Source: UTCFX2 sp963827155
GTDB lineage: Bacteria; Chloroflexota; Anaerolineae; Anaerolineales; UBA4823
Direction of reading: 5' to 3'
Assembly: GCA_963827155.1 (NCBI GenBank)
Contig: CAWGZV010000002.1
Location: 2,046,001 to 2,110,000 of the forward strand
DNA length: 64,000 nucleotides
Both the position numbers and the translations under genes were made by a program. Positions 56,551 through 64,000 of the stretch are shown piece after piece (the stretch's first letter is position 1; every line of letters starts with the position of its first letter). The notes beneath the pieces are model-generated. The model saw only the letters and a program-made list of their open reading frames with translations. It had not been told where the DNA came from and did not search any database.

Positions 56551-57522
56551 ATGAAGAGCAAAATTTATAGAAAGACCTTTCTTACGGTTGTTTTCAGTCG
56601 AGATCGAGCTTTGCAACTAGAAGGGATGCTTAGGAGCTACTTCTTATACTGCAAGGATTACAAAGAAAGTGAAGTCTATATTCTTTACACCGCTTCCAAC
56701 GCCAGAAACGAAACCCAATACAAATCGCTCGAGAACGAGTTCAAAGGACTCAACATTCGGTTCATCCACGAAGGGAATTTTCAAAACGACTTTAATCGTC
56801 TTGTATATAGATATGGGACGACCAATTTTCTCCATGATTATATTATTAATACTCTATTGCATTTGAAACATCAATTCCTACACCGCCATACGCGGATATT
56901 TCTAATAGGAAGACCTTTTTATATATTCTTTTTGGTTGACGATACCATTTTTATCAAACCCTTCTCCCTGAAGGATATCGATCGAAGTTTGCAGGCAAAT
57001 CCGGATGCGGTTGGTTTTTCCTTACGCCTAGGTTTGAACACGGATTTCTGTTATATGCTCAATTCCAATCAGACGATACCCGCATTCACAGAATTGCCTG
57101 GCGGAAAGATAAAATTTAAATGGGTGGACGCGGAATATGATTTTGGATTTCCTCTGGAGCTCTCCAGCTCGGTCTACCGGAGCGAACAAATGCTGCCATT
57201 ATTCCTGAGAATGTGGTTTAAGAATCCTCACGAATTAGAAGCGGAATTATATGGCAGAATCGGTCAATTTAAAGATAAGGCGCCATTCCTCACAGCTTAC
57301 AAACAATCGGTTGCTTTCTCCAATCCACTCAATATGGTTCAATCTAAGTTCATAGAGAACAGACACAGCTCCAAGTCTCAATACTCCTCCGAAATCCTTT
57401 CCAAACTGTACGACCAGGGCTACCGGATCGACATTGAGAAATATCAAGGGATTTCACCAAATTCATGTCATGTGGAAATGGATTTGGAATTTATTAATAT
57501 TTCAAAAGAAGTTCCCAAATGA
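56551..57522 (+). CDS. GT-A-like glycosyltransferase of an uncharacterised family
   Basis: 323 residues, intact. TVVFSRDRALQLEGMLRSYF and VYILYTASNARNE form an N-terminal Rossmann-like half; FLVDDTIFIKPF is a DxD-type metal/nucleotide site, followed by SLRLGLNTDFCY and WVDAEYDFGFPLELSSSVYR, which look like the acceptor side. A similar layout is seen in some bacterial polysaccharide-cluster proteins. I do not assign a CAZy family. Confidence 0.65.
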   Translation: MKSKIYRKTFLTVVFSRDRALQLEGMLRSYFLYCKDYKESEVYILYTASNARNETQYKSLENEFKGLNIRFIHEGNFQNDFNRLVYRYGTTNFLHDYIINTLLHLKHQFLHRHTRIFLIGRPFYIFFLVDDTIFIKPFSLKDIDRSLQANPDAVGFSLRLGLNTDFCYMLNSNQTIPAFTELPGGKIKFKWVDAEYDFGFPLELSSSVYRSEQMLPLFLRMWFKNPHELEAELYGRIGQFKDKAPFLTAYKQSVAFSNPLNMVQSKFIENRHSSKSQYSSEILSKLYDQGYRIDIEKYQGISPNSCHVEMDLEFINISKEVPK

Positions 57523-57575
57523 GCTGGTGAAATTGATTTGAGATAATAAAATCCAAGACCAAAACAAGACGGTTT

Positions 57576-59033
57576 ATGGTGATGATGAAAACATTTTTTC
57601 AAGTAATTCTCGTTCTGAGTATGATTCTCATTGCGGTTAGTTTAGCTTTCCCAGCCAGAACCACAGCCGGTTCCATTCAGTATGTCAGCAGCGCCTGGTC
57701 AAAACCCGCCCAATTAAATTCAGCAGAGCAATTTTCACCCTCTGTTTTTGCAGTCGCTGATTCGAGCGGGCTAATCCATGTCGCCTGGAGCGCTAACACG
57801 ATCGAGCCAAAACTGCGAGATGCAGACCTGGATACAATTTTCTATACACGGATCCGTGGTACCGAAGTATCACCGGAGCGAGATATCTTCGTAGCGGAAG
57901 AAGGGGGGGAGGTGCGTATCAGCCGCCTACGGATTGACCAGCAAGAAAGTCTTCACCTTCTTTATATGGAATCCCCTGGGATTGTGTATGCCTGGGCTCC
58001 AGCCATAGAAGCCGACGATGCGCGAGCCTGGACCTCCCACCGAATTTCCGAGCATACCAAATACTCCGATTTTGCAATCGGTGCGGACGGGTCGATCAAT
58101 TTGGTTTATGTGATCAACAATGAAGGTATCTATTTCATTCGTTCGATTGACCAGGGAGAGAGCTGGTCCATGCCTATCACAATCGAGAAACTCAATTCAC
58201 AGATCTCAAGCGGGAGCGTGCGGATCGAGATCGGAGCCGATGGTGTTATGCATTTGGCCTTCGCAATCAACACAGCCGACCTTGAATGGAGACCGAAGGG
58301 AATCGCTTATGCGCGATCAACAGATGGTGGGCTGAGCTGGCAGAAGACACTTGAGGTTTTGGAAAGGGACAACTTTCCAAATATCGGCTTTGACGCCCAA
58401 GGCGAGGTTCACCTTGTGTATGATAACCCAGCCGGCACAATGGTAGGGCGTGGGCACGCCTGGTCTCGAGATGGTGGTGTGACATGGGCGCGGGTGGAGC
58501 GAATTCTCCCTGGCTACAGTGGGCAGACACTTTGGCCGGTGATGAGTTTGGACAATGGTGGATCATTCTACCTGGTAAGCGCAGCCAATCCCCCTGCTGA
58601 AGGTGAGCCGAGGATTTTGCTCAGCGAATGGCAGAGTAATGAATGGCAGTTCCCTCAGGTGATTTCAGCAGAAATGATAGGCACTGAAGCTCCATCAATG
58701 GCAGTCTCACTTGGGAATGAGCTCCATGTGGTTTGGATTTCATATGACCCAGATCAATTTGGCGCCTGGCATACAACGGCCCAAACCGATGCGCCGGCGA
58801 TCTCCCCTCAAGCACTTTCCGCCCCACCAACGGCGGAAAATGGAGAAACGGGAATTGCCCCATCTTTGGAAAACGCCGACTCTTCGACTTCTACGCCAGA
58901 CCCGTTGTTGGTGAAAAGCGAAAACAAGAAGCTGATCTCTACCAATCCGACACTCCCAGTATTTTATGGGGTATTGACAACAATTATTGTCTTGGGAGGC
59001 CTGATCGTCATAAAAATGTATAAAAAAAGATGA
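57576..59033 (+). CDS. Membrane-anchored BNR/sialidase-type beta-propeller protein
   Basis: 485 residues. An N-terminal signal peptide (VILVLSMILIAVSLAFPARTTAG with cleavage near residue 32) precedes six or so propeller blades with Asp-box-like turns: SIDQGESWSMPITI, STDGGLSWQKTLEV and SRDGGVTWARVERI. A Ser/Thr/Pro linker (NADSSTSTPDPLL) leads to a C-terminal transmembrane helix (VLTTIIVLGGLIVI) and a KMYKKR tail. No catalytic Arg triad of sialidases is evident, so binding rather than hydrolysis is likelier. It is a shorter relative of the propeller protein at 40.3-43.3 kb. Confidence 0.75.
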   Translation: MVMMKTFFQVILVLSMILIAVSLAFPARTTAGSIQYVSSAWSKPAQLNSAEQFSPSVFAVADSSGLIHVAWSANTIEPKLRDADLDTIFYTRIRGTEVSPERDIFVAEEGGEVRISRLRIDQQESLHLLYMESPGIVYAWAPAIEADDARAWTSHRISEHTKYSDFAIGADGSINLVYVINNEGIYFIRSIDQGESWSMPITIEKLNSQISSGSVRIEIGADGVMHLAFAINTADLEWRPKGIAYARSTDGGLSWQKTLEVLERDNFPNIGFDAQGEVHLVYDNPAGTMVGRGHAWSRDGGVTWARVERILPGYSGQTLWPVMSLDNGGSFYLVSAANPPAEGEPRILLSEWQSNEWQFPQVISAEMIGTEAPSMAVSLGNELHVVWISYDPDQFGAWHTTAQTDAPAISPQALSAPPTAENGETGIAPSLENADSSTSTPDPLLVKSENKKLISTNPTLPVFYGVLTTIIVLGGLIVIKMYKKR

Positions 59034-59399
59034 CTTTAAAAGGACAAGATCAAGGTTTAATCGTGATTTTCAGAAGAGCAGAACATGATGATCTTAGCAG
59101 AATATCTCATTCATCAATGAGATAGAAATCGATTATGATCGGTCGCTGAATTTTGGGTAAGCATGGAATGATCTGGATAATTAATTAACCTGTTCAGTTG
59201 ATCAGAGGGAGAGGTGATTAAAACCGATTATTATCGTGAGACACAACCCCGGAAATACTTGCGAGAACGTGCGGATCGGATTCAGTGGAGAAGGCACAGT
59301 GGATCAGTCCAGGGCTTGAACACTACCCGAACGAACTGGAAACAAGAAGGGATCTATTATTCAAAGTGAACAGAAAAAGGCTCGACCCTGAAGAAAAAG
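59034..59399 (+). other. Intergenic stretch with a short start-less open frame
   Basis: 366 bases. A plus-strand frame from about 59216 to 59368 (TDYYRETQPRKYLRERADRI) has no start codon and no motif I can name; it may be a remnant. No promoter or terminator stands out. Confidence 0.35.
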
Positions 59400-60452
59400 A
59401 TGGGTCTAATGGAAGAGGATAACCTGCTAATTAGAACAGGTGAGCTAGCAAAGAAGAAAGTTGGTGTTGTTGTCGCCAAAGATTTTTGGGACCACTTCCG
59501 GTTTATCTTCGAAGAGATGCAAAGAACGTACGAAGTCTCAATATTTAGATTCCGCAGATGGCCGTTTCAGGTTTTTTCAGAGCGAGTAAACCGCAAGCTG
59601 CTCCAGGTCGAACTAAGCCAATTCTTGCGGGCGAACGATCTCGTTTTCTTTGAATGGGGAGAAGATTTTTTTGTTTGCGCAACCATGCTGCCAAAACACT
59701 CTAAGATCGTTGCAAGACTCCATTTGCATGAGCTGTGGGATACTGCCCCACGGGCAGATTGGTCAAAAGTAGACCAAGTGATCTTTGTCAGCCATGCGAT
59801 GAAACGCAAATTCAGCGAACGTTTCCCGGATGCCGCCTGGAAGGCACAGACAGTGCATAATGGGGTCAAGGTCGATCAGTTTCGACCCAAGGAGCGAGAA
59901 TTTCAAGGTGTGATCGGCATGCTTGGGCGAATTGAGCCACACAAACGGGTTTACGATCTGATCCTGGTGTTGAATGATTTACGCATGCGAGGATATGATC
60001 TGCGGTTAAAGATCGGTGGGAGCTGCACCGAGCCGAGATACCAACGGTATGCAGATGAAGCGAGTTTGTTGGCAATAAGGCTAGGGGTTGAGGAATGGGT
60101 GGATTTTGACGGTCAAATCTATGACACCGCTGAGTGGTTAAGGCAAATCGATATTTTCGTTTCTCATAGCACTTCTGAAGGACTGCAGGTCGCTCTGTTG
60201 GAGGCAATGGCGACCGGTTGTTATTGCCTGAGTCACGCCTGGGATGGAGTTGAAGAAGTGCTGCCACCCGAGAATATTTATTGGGGTGAGAGGGAGCTCA
60301 TTGCTAAAATCGAAGGATATTCGAACGCCACCGATAAAAAAAGGGAAGAAGAGAAGTTGAAGCTGCGAAAGATCGCAGAGGAGCAGTTCACTATCGAAAG
60401 CCAAAAAATGAAGATCCTCGGTATCATTCAGCAAGTGATTGAAGATCGCTAA
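59400..60452 (+). CDS. Glycosyltransferase family 4
   Basis: 350 residues, intact. LHLHELWDTAPRADWSKVDQ and VIFVSHAMKRKFSERFP form the acceptor half; GMLGRIEPHKRVYDLILVLN and IFVSHSTSEGLQVALLEAMA hold the nucleotide-sugar site (E-x7-E). The C-terminus ends in a charged helix. An in-frame ATG 9 bases downstream is an alternative start. It is the first of four or five closely packed glycosyltransferase genes running out of the window. Confidence 0.85.
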   Translation: MGLMEEDNLLIRTGELAKKKVGVVVAKDFWDHFRFIFEEMQRTYEVSIFRFRRWPFQVFSERVNRKLLQVELSQFLRANDLVFFEWGEDFFVCATMLPKHSKIVARLHLHELWDTAPRADWSKVDQVIFVSHAMKRKFSERFPDAAWKAQTVHNGVKVDQFRPKEREFQGVIGMLGRIEPHKRVYDLILVLNDLRMRGYDLRLKIGGSCTEPRYQRYADEASLLAIRLGVEEWVDFDGQIYDTAEWLRQIDIFVSHSTSEGLQVALLEAMATGCYCLSHAWDGVEEVLPPENIYWGERELIAKIEGYSNATDKKREEEKLKLRKIAEEQFTIESQKMKILGIIQQVIEDR

Positions 60453-60463
60453 TCCGCTTGCAG

Positions 60464-61642
60464 ATGCCTCCAATTAACCTCTTATATATCAATAGCGTCG
60501 CGCAAACTGGGGGAGCTGAAGCAAGCCTAATCGAGCTTGCGGCGCATCTGAATCGAGAGGAATTTCACCTTCGCCTGGTGACGACCGCGGAAGGTCCGCT
60601 CGAGGCAAAATTTCGAGAAATTGGGTGCCAAGTTGATCATATCCAGTTCCCTTATTTCAGCCGACGGCGTCCACTGACTTACTGGGGGGAAATCTATAAA
60701 CTAGTCAGTTTGATCCGCGGAGAGCGGATCGATTTGATCCACGTAAACTGCGACCGGGCAGTACCCCATGCTGTATTGGCAGCAAAATTAACCGGCAGAA
60801 AGGTGTTATGCCACATCCATGACATGACCAGAGCGTGGTTTTTGCCACGTTATGTGCACTGGCTGAACCGCTCCGACCGGATCATAGCGAATTCAAAAGC
60901 AACAGCTGAGCATTGTCGTATTGCAGGAATGGATCAGGGAAAGCTTCAGGTAATTTATGAATGCTTCGAATTCAAGCGATACAAGCAGGCATCACAAAAA
61001 GATCGTGAAGCCATTAGACACCAATGGGGTGTAAATGATCAAACAATCGCGATAGGACTAGTTGGTCAAATCATCAGGCATAAAGGCCATAAGGATCTTC
61101 TAAAAGCCGCTGCGAGGATTAGCTCTCTATCGAAAGATTTGAAATTTATCATCATCGGAGATGATTCACTCTCAGAGGATCGCGATTTCCTGCCAGAATT
61201 AAAAAGGTTCATAGAAGAGCAAAGTCTTAATAATTCAGTTAATTTCGTAGGACATATCCGCGATATCCCGCGGGCGATGTCCGGGTTGGATATCGCGGTC
61301 GTTCCATCCTGGGAGGAACCTTTTGGTCGGGTAGTGGTGGAGGCGATGGCGAGCGCTTTGCCAGTGGTGGCAACTCAAGCTGGAGGGATTCCAGAAATTG
61401 TCAGCAATGGGGAGTCAGGAATTCTCATCCCACCGCAGGATGTAGATGCGTTGACGGATGCTTTATTAATGCTTTCCCAAAATCCTGATTTAAGAAGAAA
61501 GATGGGTGACCGTGGGCGAAGCGTGGCTGAAAGATTTGACATAAACCCTCATACACGACTTTTCGAACAAACTTACAAATCCATACTGGAAGGGCAAAGT
61601 GCAGAACTTCCATACTTGCCCTTTGGAGACCCCTGGGAATGA
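60464..61642 (+). CDS. Glycosyltransferase family 4
   Basis: 392 residues. NLLYINSVAQTGGAEASLIE (GGAE loop), KVLCHIHDMTRAWFLPRYV, RIIANSKATAEHC, GLVGQIIRHKGHKDLLKAAA and PSWEEPFGRVVVEAMASALP give a complete GT-B enzyme. A TTG 6 bases upstream is also in frame. The stop overlaps the next ATG by 4 bases. Confidence 0.9.
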   Translation: MPPINLLYINSVAQTGGAEASLIELAAHLNREEFHLRLVTTAEGPLEAKFREIGCQVDHIQFPYFSRRRPLTYWGEIYKLVSLIRGERIDLIHVNCDRAVPHAVLAAKLTGRKVLCHIHDMTRAWFLPRYVHWLNRSDRIIANSKATAEHCRIAGMDQGKLQVIYECFEFKRYKQASQKDREAIRHQWGVNDQTIAIGLVGQIIRHKGHKDLLKAAARISSLSKDLKFIIIGDDSLSEDRDFLPELKRFIEEQSLNNSVNFVGHIRDIPRAMSGLDIAVVPSWEEPFGRVVVEAMASALPVVATQAGGIPEIVSNGESGILIPPQDVDALTDALLMLSQNPDLRRKMGDRGRSVAERFDINPHTRLFEQTYKSILEGQSAELPYLPFGDPWE

Positions 61643-62841
61643 GGTTGGCAATATATCATAACCTTCCATCAGGTGGGGCAAAGCGCGCTCTTTTCGAAAT
61701 GGTTTTTCGACTGGCAGCGGAACATGACTTGACGGAATTCAGCCTGACAAGTGCGGATCCCAACTACTGTAATTTACGTGATTTTGTTAATCACCAACAT
61801 ATATTCGATTTCACTCCGATATCCTTAGCACGAAGTCCGTTCGGCAGGATTAATCCACTTCTCCGCTCCATTGATTTATTACGACTGTGCAATATTCAAA
61901 AGAAGATAGCCAAGATCATAGATGAGGGGAAATACGATTTAGTATTTATCCACGGCTGCCGCTTCGGTCAAACCCCAGCTTTACTGCAATATTTAAACAC
62001 CCCATCCATTTACTACTGTGCAGAGCCTCCGCGCTTTCTCTACGAGCCGCAAATTCCGCATCGGGAGAATGGTGAGGGTAAGAAAAAGATGCAGAATCTG
62101 CTTGATCGATACGATCTTATTAATAAATTGTATCGGTGGGTTTATAAACACATCGATCGTAAGAACTTGAAATCAGCGAGCCGAATCTTAGTGGACTCTG
62201 CATATACACGGGAGAATGTATACCGAATATATCAAATTAATTCACTTATTTGTTACCTTGGAGTTGATAGTAAGAAATTCGAAAAGCAGAAAGTAGAAAA
62301 AGAAGAGCTGGTGATTTCGGTTGGCGCATTGAACCGGTTGAAAGGTTTTGACGATCTGATCCTGGCAGTAGGATTAATCGAGAGGGAAATCCGTCCAAAG
62401 GTAATAATTATTACAAATCAAGATGATTTTCACGAACGGGAATTCCTAACCGATCTGGCTCAATCCAATGGAGTAAATTTGAATATATTAGTTTCGATTT
62501 CAGAAGATGAGCTTGTAGGGTGGTACAACAAAGCCAAGGTAACCGTATATACACCTATTCTTGAGCCTTTCGGTTTAGTCCCGCTTGAATCGATGAGCGT
62601 AGGGACCCCTGTGGTTGGTGTACGGGAAGCTGGTGTACGGGAAACCGTAGTTGAGGGAATCACTGGATTCTTAGTGAACAGAGAGGTGGATAAAATCGCA
62701 TTGCGAATAGTTCAATTGCTCAAAGATTCTACACTTCGTGAGCAGATGGGGGATAGAGGGTATCAATATGTTCGCGAAAAATGGACCTGGGAACAAACTA
62801 TTCTTGAATTGGAAGACCAGTTCGGGTTGTTAATTGGATGA
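61639..62841 (+). CDS. Glycosyltransferase family 4
   Basis: 400 residues. LAIYHNLPSGGAKRALFEMV (GGA loop), IYYCAEPPRFLYEPQ, SRILVDSAYTRENVYRIY, SVGALNRLKGFDDLILAV and TPILEPFGLVPLESMSVGTP. Overlaps both neighbouring genes by 4 bases, so this is a translationally coupled run. Confidence 0.9.
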   Translation: MRLAIYHNLPSGGAKRALFEMVFRLAAEHDLTEFSLTSADPNYCNLRDFVNHQHIFDFTPISLARSPFGRINPLLRSIDLLRLCNIQKKIAKIIDEGKYDLVFIHGCRFGQTPALLQYLNTPSIYYCAEPPRFLYEPQIPHRENGEGKKKMQNLLDRYDLINKLYRWVYKHIDRKNLKSASRILVDSAYTRENVYRIYQINSLICYLGVDSKKFEKQKVEKEELVISVGALNRLKGFDDLILAVGLIEREIRPKVIIITNQDDFHEREFLTDLAQSNGVNLNILVSISEDELVGWYNKAKVTVYTPILEPFGLVPLESMSVGTPVVGVREAGVRETVVEGITGFLVNREVDKIALRIVQLLKDSTLREQMGDRGYQYVREKWTWEQTILELEDQFGLLIG

Positions 62842-63791
62842 TGAAAGTGGAGGATCATTCGGGCCCTGAAGTCTGTGTCATCATTCTGAATTGGAATAAT
62901 CCAAAAGATACGCTCGAATGCATAAATTCGGTAAATAAACTTGATTATGAGAATATAAATCTAATTGTTGTAGATAATGGTTCAACCGATGATTCGAAAA
63001 AAATAATCCAAAATAACTTCCAAAAAATCGCCTTGATCGAGAGTCAGACAAATCTTGGGTATGCTGGCGGAAATAATCTCGCACTGAAATCCGAATTATC
63101 AAAAAAGTCTCGTTATTTCTTAATTCTGAATAACGATGTGATTCTTGCACAGGATGCAATCAGTCATTTAGTCTCTGCAATTCTGAGCGAAACAAATACT
63201 GGATTTGCAACGCCGATGGTCCTGGAATATGATAAGCCTGATCGGATTTTTTCTTTAGGCGGCATGATCGATTGGAAACGGGCAGAGACTATTCGCTTGC
63301 ACGCTGGTGAGCAGGTGAATAAACAAGATTGGCGTAGCGAGGATGTCGATTTCGCTTCGGGTTCGGCTTTGTTCTTCGATAGACGAGTCATCGATACTGT
63401 TGGTATGATGGATGAGAGTTATTTTCTTTATTTTGAAGAAACTGATTGGTGTATTCGAGCACGAAAAGCAGGAATTTCGATCGTGACAGTACCGGATTCA
63501 AAAGTGTGGCATAAAGTCTCGGCGACAATAGGTCAACAATCTCCGATTACCGCATACTTTTTTACTCGTAATGAAATTCTATTTATCAAGAGGAATTTTG
63601 AAAGTTGGAAACGTATATGGATGATTTCGAGATGCTTGTTTAGGGGAGTCAGAACCTCATTAGCCTATACAATTCTGCCTAAGAATAGAAACAAAAATCT
63701 CCATCGAAACGCGATTCTCCTCGGTCTTCGAGATGGTTTTCTTGATAATAGCGGAAACCTCAGCAATGAAGTCAAGATGAAAATTGGCTAG
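62838..63791 (+). CDS. Glycosyltransferase family 2, rhamnosyltransferase-like
   Basis: 317 residues. VCVIILNWNNPKDTLECI, INLIVVDNGSTDDSKKII, NLGYAGGNNLALKSEL and FLILNNDVILAQDAI form the donor site; DFASGSALFFDRRVIDTVGM and YFEETDWCIRARKAG the acceptor half, the WbbL-like pattern. The C-terminal 60 residues are basic and amphipathic. Overlaps the preceding stop. Confidence 0.9.
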   Translation: MMKVEDHSGPEVCVIILNWNNPKDTLECINSVNKLDYENINLIVVDNGSTDDSKKIIQNNFQKIALIESQTNLGYAGGNNLALKSELSKKSRYFLILNNDVILAQDAISHLVSAILSETNTGFATPMVLEYDKPDRIFSLGGMIDWKRAETIRLHAGEQVNKQDWRSEDVDFASGSALFFDRRVIDTVGMMDESYFLYFEETDWCIRARKAGISIVTVPDSKVWHKVSATIGQQSPITAYFFTRNEILFIKRNFESWKRIWMISRCLFRGVRTSLAYTILPKNRNKNLHRNAILLGLRDGFLDNSGNLSNEVKMKIG

Positions 63792-63848
63792 CGGTACGGC
63801 TAATTTTTCGACCATAGCTGATCAATTTATAAAAACCAATATCGATTT

Positions 63849-64000
63849 ATGAAAATACTTTGGATTTCCGCATGGTTTCCATATCCACCCGTCAATGGTT
63901 CAAAAATCCGTGTTTATAATTTGCTTAAAGTACTGAAAAAATATCATGAAATAGAAATAATTTCCTTCGTGCGAGAGGGCGAAGAAGTCGATATGAGTGC
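63849..64000 (+). CDS. Glycosyltransferase family 4, N-terminal part cut by the window edge
   Basis: From ATG 63849 the translation KILWISAWFPYPPVNGSKIR, then VYNLLKVLKKYHEIEIISF, is the characteristic N-terminus of GT4 enzymes (the PPxxGxxxR loop). It stays open to the last base. Confidence 0.75.
   Translation, partial: MKILWISAWFPYPPVNGSKIRVYNLLKVLKKYHEIEIISFVREGEEVDMS

Overview
The window looks like part of a bacterial chromosome, most likely from Chloroflexota (class Anaerolineae or a relative). The evidence for this is inference from gene content: a paired B12-type radical SAM gene and DUF2344 gene, the F1 genes beside an MreB-like gene, Rex, an actinobacterial-type inositol-1-phosphate synthase, and a large surface-glycan locus. 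No rRNA, CRISPR array, prophage or plasmid module is visible.

Layout. 0.1-3.5 kb: ndk, a radical SAM pair and tRNA-Arg(CCG). 3.6-5.0 kb: an amidohydrolase with a frameshift. 5.5-8.8 kb: a redox and signalling group made of a disulfide-reductase-like flavoprotein, a STAS protein and a protoglobin fused to two Rieske domains. 8.8-13.7 kb: a large lipoprotein with a frameshift, a hydrolase-fold protein without its nucleophile, and glnA. 13.7-26.4 kb: an uninterrupted housekeeping block (nadD, obgE, rex, an mreB-like gene, atpCDGA, proC, ruvA, ruvC, yebC, inositol-1-phosphate synthase, tRNA-Pro(CGG)). 26.5-32.8 kb: a membrane-anchored lipase-like protein, a DUF385 protein, a zinc-ribbon protein, a PAS-UbiA fusion, a PspC protein, a histone-deacetylase-family gene and a nitroreductase.

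32.8-64 kb is a cell-surface polysaccharide locus. It holds sugar-nucleotide enzymes (epimerase, WecE-type aminotransferase), a hexapeptide acyltransferase, an ATP-grasp enzyme, a B12 radical SAM enzyme, a polyprenol-type GT2, an O-antigen-ligase-like polymerase, a Wzm/Wzt exporter with a separate Wzt C-terminal domain, methyltransferases and about ten glycosyltransferases. Two large membrane-anchored beta-propeller-like proteins (40.3-43.3 and 57.6-59.0 kb) sit inside it. At 46.3-49 kb the locus carries a scar: two fragments of an IS4-type transposase, a truncated glycosyltransferase and a duplicated 168-bp piece of the ATP-grasp gene.

A pervasive feature is single-base frameshifts. About two dozen are inferred, almost all between 28.9 and 56.2 kb plus two at 4.3 and 9.6 kb, and none between 11.2 and 28.4 kb. 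Many fall in short homopolymers. They may be sequencing or assembly errors or real decay of a variable locus; the sequence alone cannot decide. Broken genes are given here as one feature covering the inferred intact gene.

The most distinctive items are the protoglobin-double-Rieske protein and its neighbours, the PAS-UbiA fusion, the MreB-like protein that has lost catalytic residues, the F1-only ATP synthase cluster with a large insertion in the alpha subunit, and a good Rex operator between obgE and rex.
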